Of a stretch of 64,000 nucleotides of DNA, positions 60,954 to 64,000 are shown one piece after another. The notes beneath the pieces are model-generated. The model was not told the DNA's origin and searched no databases. It saw nothing but the letters and a program-made list of their open reading frames with translations. The stretch is from Eucalyptus grandis (lineage: Eukaryota > Streptophyta > Magnoliopsida > Myrtales > Myrtaceae). The translations under genes and the position numbers were made by a program. Positions within the stretch are counted from its first letter, which is position 1, and every line of letters starts with the position of its first letter. The DNA is taken from positions 40,593,529-40,657,528 of the forward strand of contig NC_052616.1 of NCBI RefSeq assembly GCF_016545825.1, given 5' to 3'.

Positions 60954-61570
60954 AGAAAATTCCAAATAAGAACTTGAAATGCCATTATTTTCTCAAATAA
61001 GGATGTGAAGTTAATCTTCATTCAAAGAATAGCCTAAAGTGCCATCATTATTTCAAATAAAAACATGAAGTGGATCTCGTGTTAAATAAAGGCCTCAAGT
61101 CTCTATATCGATTTCAAAAAGGTTTGACTTTTGAGTTAATCAAGGGCATTTTCATCATTTACCTTTTATAAATTTTTTTTTTTTTCTTTTTCTTTTTTCT
61201 TTTTTTCTTTTTTTCTTTCTTCCCAAAGAGGACTTGGCGAGGGTTGCCCTCAATGGCCACCCTCTCCCTAGGTGAGGTCGACTCTCATTAGCCACCGGTG
61301 AGGGTAACTAGGCCCTCACCGATGCTCATTGGGAAAAAAAAAAAGGAAAAAAAAAAAAAATAAAAGAAAAGAATAATTTAAAATTAAAATTATCTTTTAC
61401 AAAAATATCATTAATCAGCCAAAATATTTAGCTAATTGGTGATCAATAAGATCAAGCCCTTATTTGAAATAGTCATGATCACTTTAGGCTATTATTTGAC
61501 ACATCATTCATTTTAGGCTTTTATTTGAAAAAATGAGAACACTTTAGATTGTTATTTTGAATTTTCCTGT
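60954..61570. mobile_element. MITE with inverted ends, about 617 bp
   Basis: The left end gaaaattccaaataagaact faces the right end, which on the other strand reads ggaaaattcaaaataacaat; the arms continue to match (atagcctaaagtgccatcat against atagcctaaagtgatcatga). The flanking words atattttta and atatttttt (8 of 9 equal) may be the target duplication. The centre again carries ggcgagggttgccctc-type text. It sits about 0.5 kb upstream of the TNL start. Confidence 0.65.
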
Positions 61571-61615
61571 ATATTTTTTTTTTAAAGATAAGACGATAAG
61601 TGGCCACAAAAATCA

Positions 61616-63335
61616 GAAAACAAAAGGAAATCAAATAGAGAGAATGGCATATGGCAAAGGCTAACGAGGGTTAGTGATCCTTATGAAAACAAAGACAGCC
61701 AATCTTTTTTAAAATAATAAAACAATGAGGCCAGAAAGAAATTGGAAAAATAAAAAAAGAAACCAAGAGAGAGAATGACAGGTCACAGAGAATGGTAGAT
61801 GGCAACGGCCTATGTAGAACCAACACGGACATGCGACACACGACACGACACAACATGACACGCCGACACGTTATTTCTCAAAAAATAGGGAATTTCAATA
61901 CATTCCGACATGCGTTTATATATTAAATATATATTTATATATATGAATAAATAAATAAATAAATAATATAAAGAACATAGAATTAATTTATAATAAAAAT
62001 ATTAATTCAACATTTGTTAAAATAATTTATTATTTTAATTTGATAAAGATTAAATGAGAAATTCAAAAATTGCAAACACAAAAGAGTAAATTTGAAGGAA
62101 CATGTCCTATTTTCTTACATTTGTTTGAAGTTAATGAGATTTCTTATAATCCCTGCACCGAGTTCGGAGTTCATAATATAGATTGGCTTGAGCTCCTCTC
62201 GCAAAACAAGGTTCGAGAAAAATGAAAATCCAAGACAAGAACTCTCAAAGTACGACCAAAAGAAAAAGAAATAACTAAATTCACCATGGAAAATGTGACC
62301 AAAAGAGATAATTTGCAAGCAGCGCCTGCGAGAGGTGGAAAGAAGTTAAAAAAAAAAAAAATCACAACTTTAACTCTACAAGAGTAGCAGAGCAACGCGG
62401 ATGAGAAGAGGGGCATTCCATTGTCACTCACGGGAAGGTCAAAACTTATAAGTGAGAAGCTTGAGAGTGAAAATTTTCTTCTTTCCCTTTATTTTTGTTA
62501 TTTTCATTTTTTATATATTTATATTTTGACCCCTCAAGTATTGAAAATTTTCAAAATTGATCCCATGCGTGTCGGAGTTGTGTGTCGGCATTTTGGACTC
62601 GCGTGTCAGGAAGAGTTGACCACGTGTCGGATTTTCCGACACTCATTGACCACGTGTCGGAATGTGTCAAAGCGTGTCGGATACGTGTTGGAGCGTAGGA
62701 CATGATACGAAGGCTTTCGGAGAGTGTTGAGGCTTCTTAGGCAATGGCTAACAACAGTTGGTGATCCTCTAGAAAACAAAACAGCTAATTTCTCTTTAAA
62801 AAATAAAGAGTTAAAGATCACTAAAAATCTCGAACTATATCAACTTTAACACATTCATCACAGACTTCTTTTTATTACACAAAAAACCTTAGGCTTATAC
62901 TCGTGCAATACATTTACCCTAAATTTTTTTTGCAACATCAAAAACTCCAAAATTGTATTTATGTGACGCATTTATCCCACAAATTTAGTGTCATAGAAAT
63001 TTTTTTAGAATTATTGGTGTCACAAACAAAAAGTTTGGGATAGACGTGTCAAACAAATATAAATTTAAGATTTTGATGTCACGGAATAAAGTTTTTGGTT
63101 AATGTGTCATATGTATACAAGTTTGGCGTTTTTGATCTCATAAAAAGAAGTTGAGATAAATGTGTTATAATTGATAAAGTTTAGGATTTTTTGTGAGTTT
63201 CTCCCAAAAGTAAGACAATAAAGCCAAAAAGAAATTAAAGAAAAAATGATATCAAAGAGAGAGAATGGCATGTGGGAGCGGCCAACAAGGTTTAGTGATC
63301 CTTGCCGGAAAACATAACAGCCAACTTTTTTAAAA
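61616..63335 (+). repeat. Four diverged copies of a short dispersed repeat
   Basis: Copies at about 61616-61720, 61725-61810, 62735-62800 and 63205-63335 share gagagaatgg-, -ggcaacggcc/gcggccaac and gtgatccttgccggaaaac words. A further copy is at 60860-60945. The copies lie in the same direction. No coding capacity; relation to the MITEs between them is unclear. Confidence 0.5.
61815..62695. mobile_element. Possible inverted-repeat element with gtgtcgg-rich ends
   Basis: The left end is rich in cgacacg words (ccaacacggacatgcgacac) and the right end is rich in the complement (gtgtcggatacgtgttgg). The interior is AT-rich. No target duplication was seen, so boundaries are approximate. Confidence 0.35.
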
Positions 63336-64000
63336 TATAAAACATACAAATTAAATAAATAGGGAAAATGCGTCAATAACAAAAGGAAAATGAATGAAAT
63401 TGTTTACTTACGGTGTATATTTACAGGTTGATTAATGTAAAAAATGATTGATTAATAAATTATTAGAAGTTACCAAAAAAAAAAAAAAAAAAAAAGATAG
63501 AGAGAATATGATTAATGAAATCCAAGGTGATATTTTCAGATACTTTTTATTGATTAATCATTCTTTTTGCATTAAGCAATCACCAAAAGTACATAATGAG
63601 GGTTCACTTTTTATAATTTGACCATTTTGTTATTAAGGCCGTTTTTCCATTTGACTTAATTATGTTTCTTTTCCTTAAAATATCTTATTAGATTTATTAA
63701 TATATACATTAAACTTAGCAACTTTTTTTTTTTACTAATATTTCATATTTATTTATAACGATATTAATATTTTGATTAATTTTTTCTCCATTTCTTCATT
63801 TTTTTATATAATTAAAGTAAATATGAGAGATATACATCAAAAAATGAAATTAAAATACACTTTTACAACTTAAAAATCATGTGCACTGCAGATGCTAAAA
63901 AAAAATGGGAGGATTAACATTTATAACTTAACTGCACTTTTTTTTTTTTTTTTTTTTATCATTTAGGATTTGATGCACGTCCATTTGGTTGAATAGATTG
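62696..64000. other. Gene-free AT-rich DNA
   Basis: Homopolymer runs (about 63475-63494 A, 63942-63958 T), one dispersed repeat copy and short ORFs without motifs. ttgattaat/attaatcaa words near 63430-63570 form a weak local inverted repeat. Confidence 0.4.

Noticed and set aside
1..64000. CRISPR arrays, bacterial operons, tRNA or rRNA genes
   Set aside because: The window is plant nuclear DNA; the tandem repeats have no spacers, and the tRNA-like matches are only primer-binding sites of retroelements.

Overview
The window looks like plant nuclear DNA from a eudicot, probably a woody one; Myrtaceae is only a guess from the style of the resistance gene and small repeats. It is dominated by retrotransposons, one integrated into the next. 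I find one host gene that looks intact: a TIR-NB-LRR (TNL) immune receptor on the minus strand at 56069-60425. Everything else I recognise is transposon or viral DNA, most of it broken by stops and frameshifts.

Layout. 1-1199: remnant of a Mutator-like (MULE) transposase, cut off by LTR-like DNA that starts at 1200. 1425-2927: minus-strand solo LTR of a Ty1/copia Sirevirus-type element, itself hit by a miniature LTR element (TRIM, 1742-2305) with three LTR copies and a GCTAG target duplication. 4097-7351: 3.25-kb solo LTR of a Ty3/gypsy Tekay/Del-type element, target duplication TTGGT. 7352-11722: AT-rich repeat DNA without recognisable genes. 11723-21082: complete but dead Sirevirus-type copia element (LTRs of 984 and 983 bp, target duplication ATATG) with gag, pol and a third ORF after pol. 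23254-29437: much more decayed copia element lying in LTR-like DNA of another element. 31630-38700: about one genome length of an integrated plant pararetrovirus (Caulimoviridae), circularly permuted, with movement, coiled-coil, coat, protease, RT and RNase H regions plus a leader with TATA box and tRNA-Met primer site. 40542-41045: solo LTR. 41437-42375: fold-back MULE-like element with a 10-bp target duplication. 42414-52091: complete minus-strand Tekay/Del-type element (target duplication CTTTT) whose two LTRs differ by about 1.1 kb. 52449-53088: MULE-type MITE. 56069-60425: the TNL gene. 60426-64000: gene-poor AT-rich DNA with more inverted-repeat elements and a diverged dispersed repeat.

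How it fits together. The retroelements do not cooperate; they record successive insertions, several datable relative to each other by nesting. Many of their catalytic losses look like G-to-A or C-to-T changes, as expected of methylated, silenced DNA. The TNL keeps the TIR catalytic glutamate and the P-loop, kinase-2, GLPL-type and MHD motifs, splices in frame in a five-exon model of 1171 residues, and ends in an unusual nine-cysteine tail. All protein calls rest on motif recognition by eye; no database search was possible.
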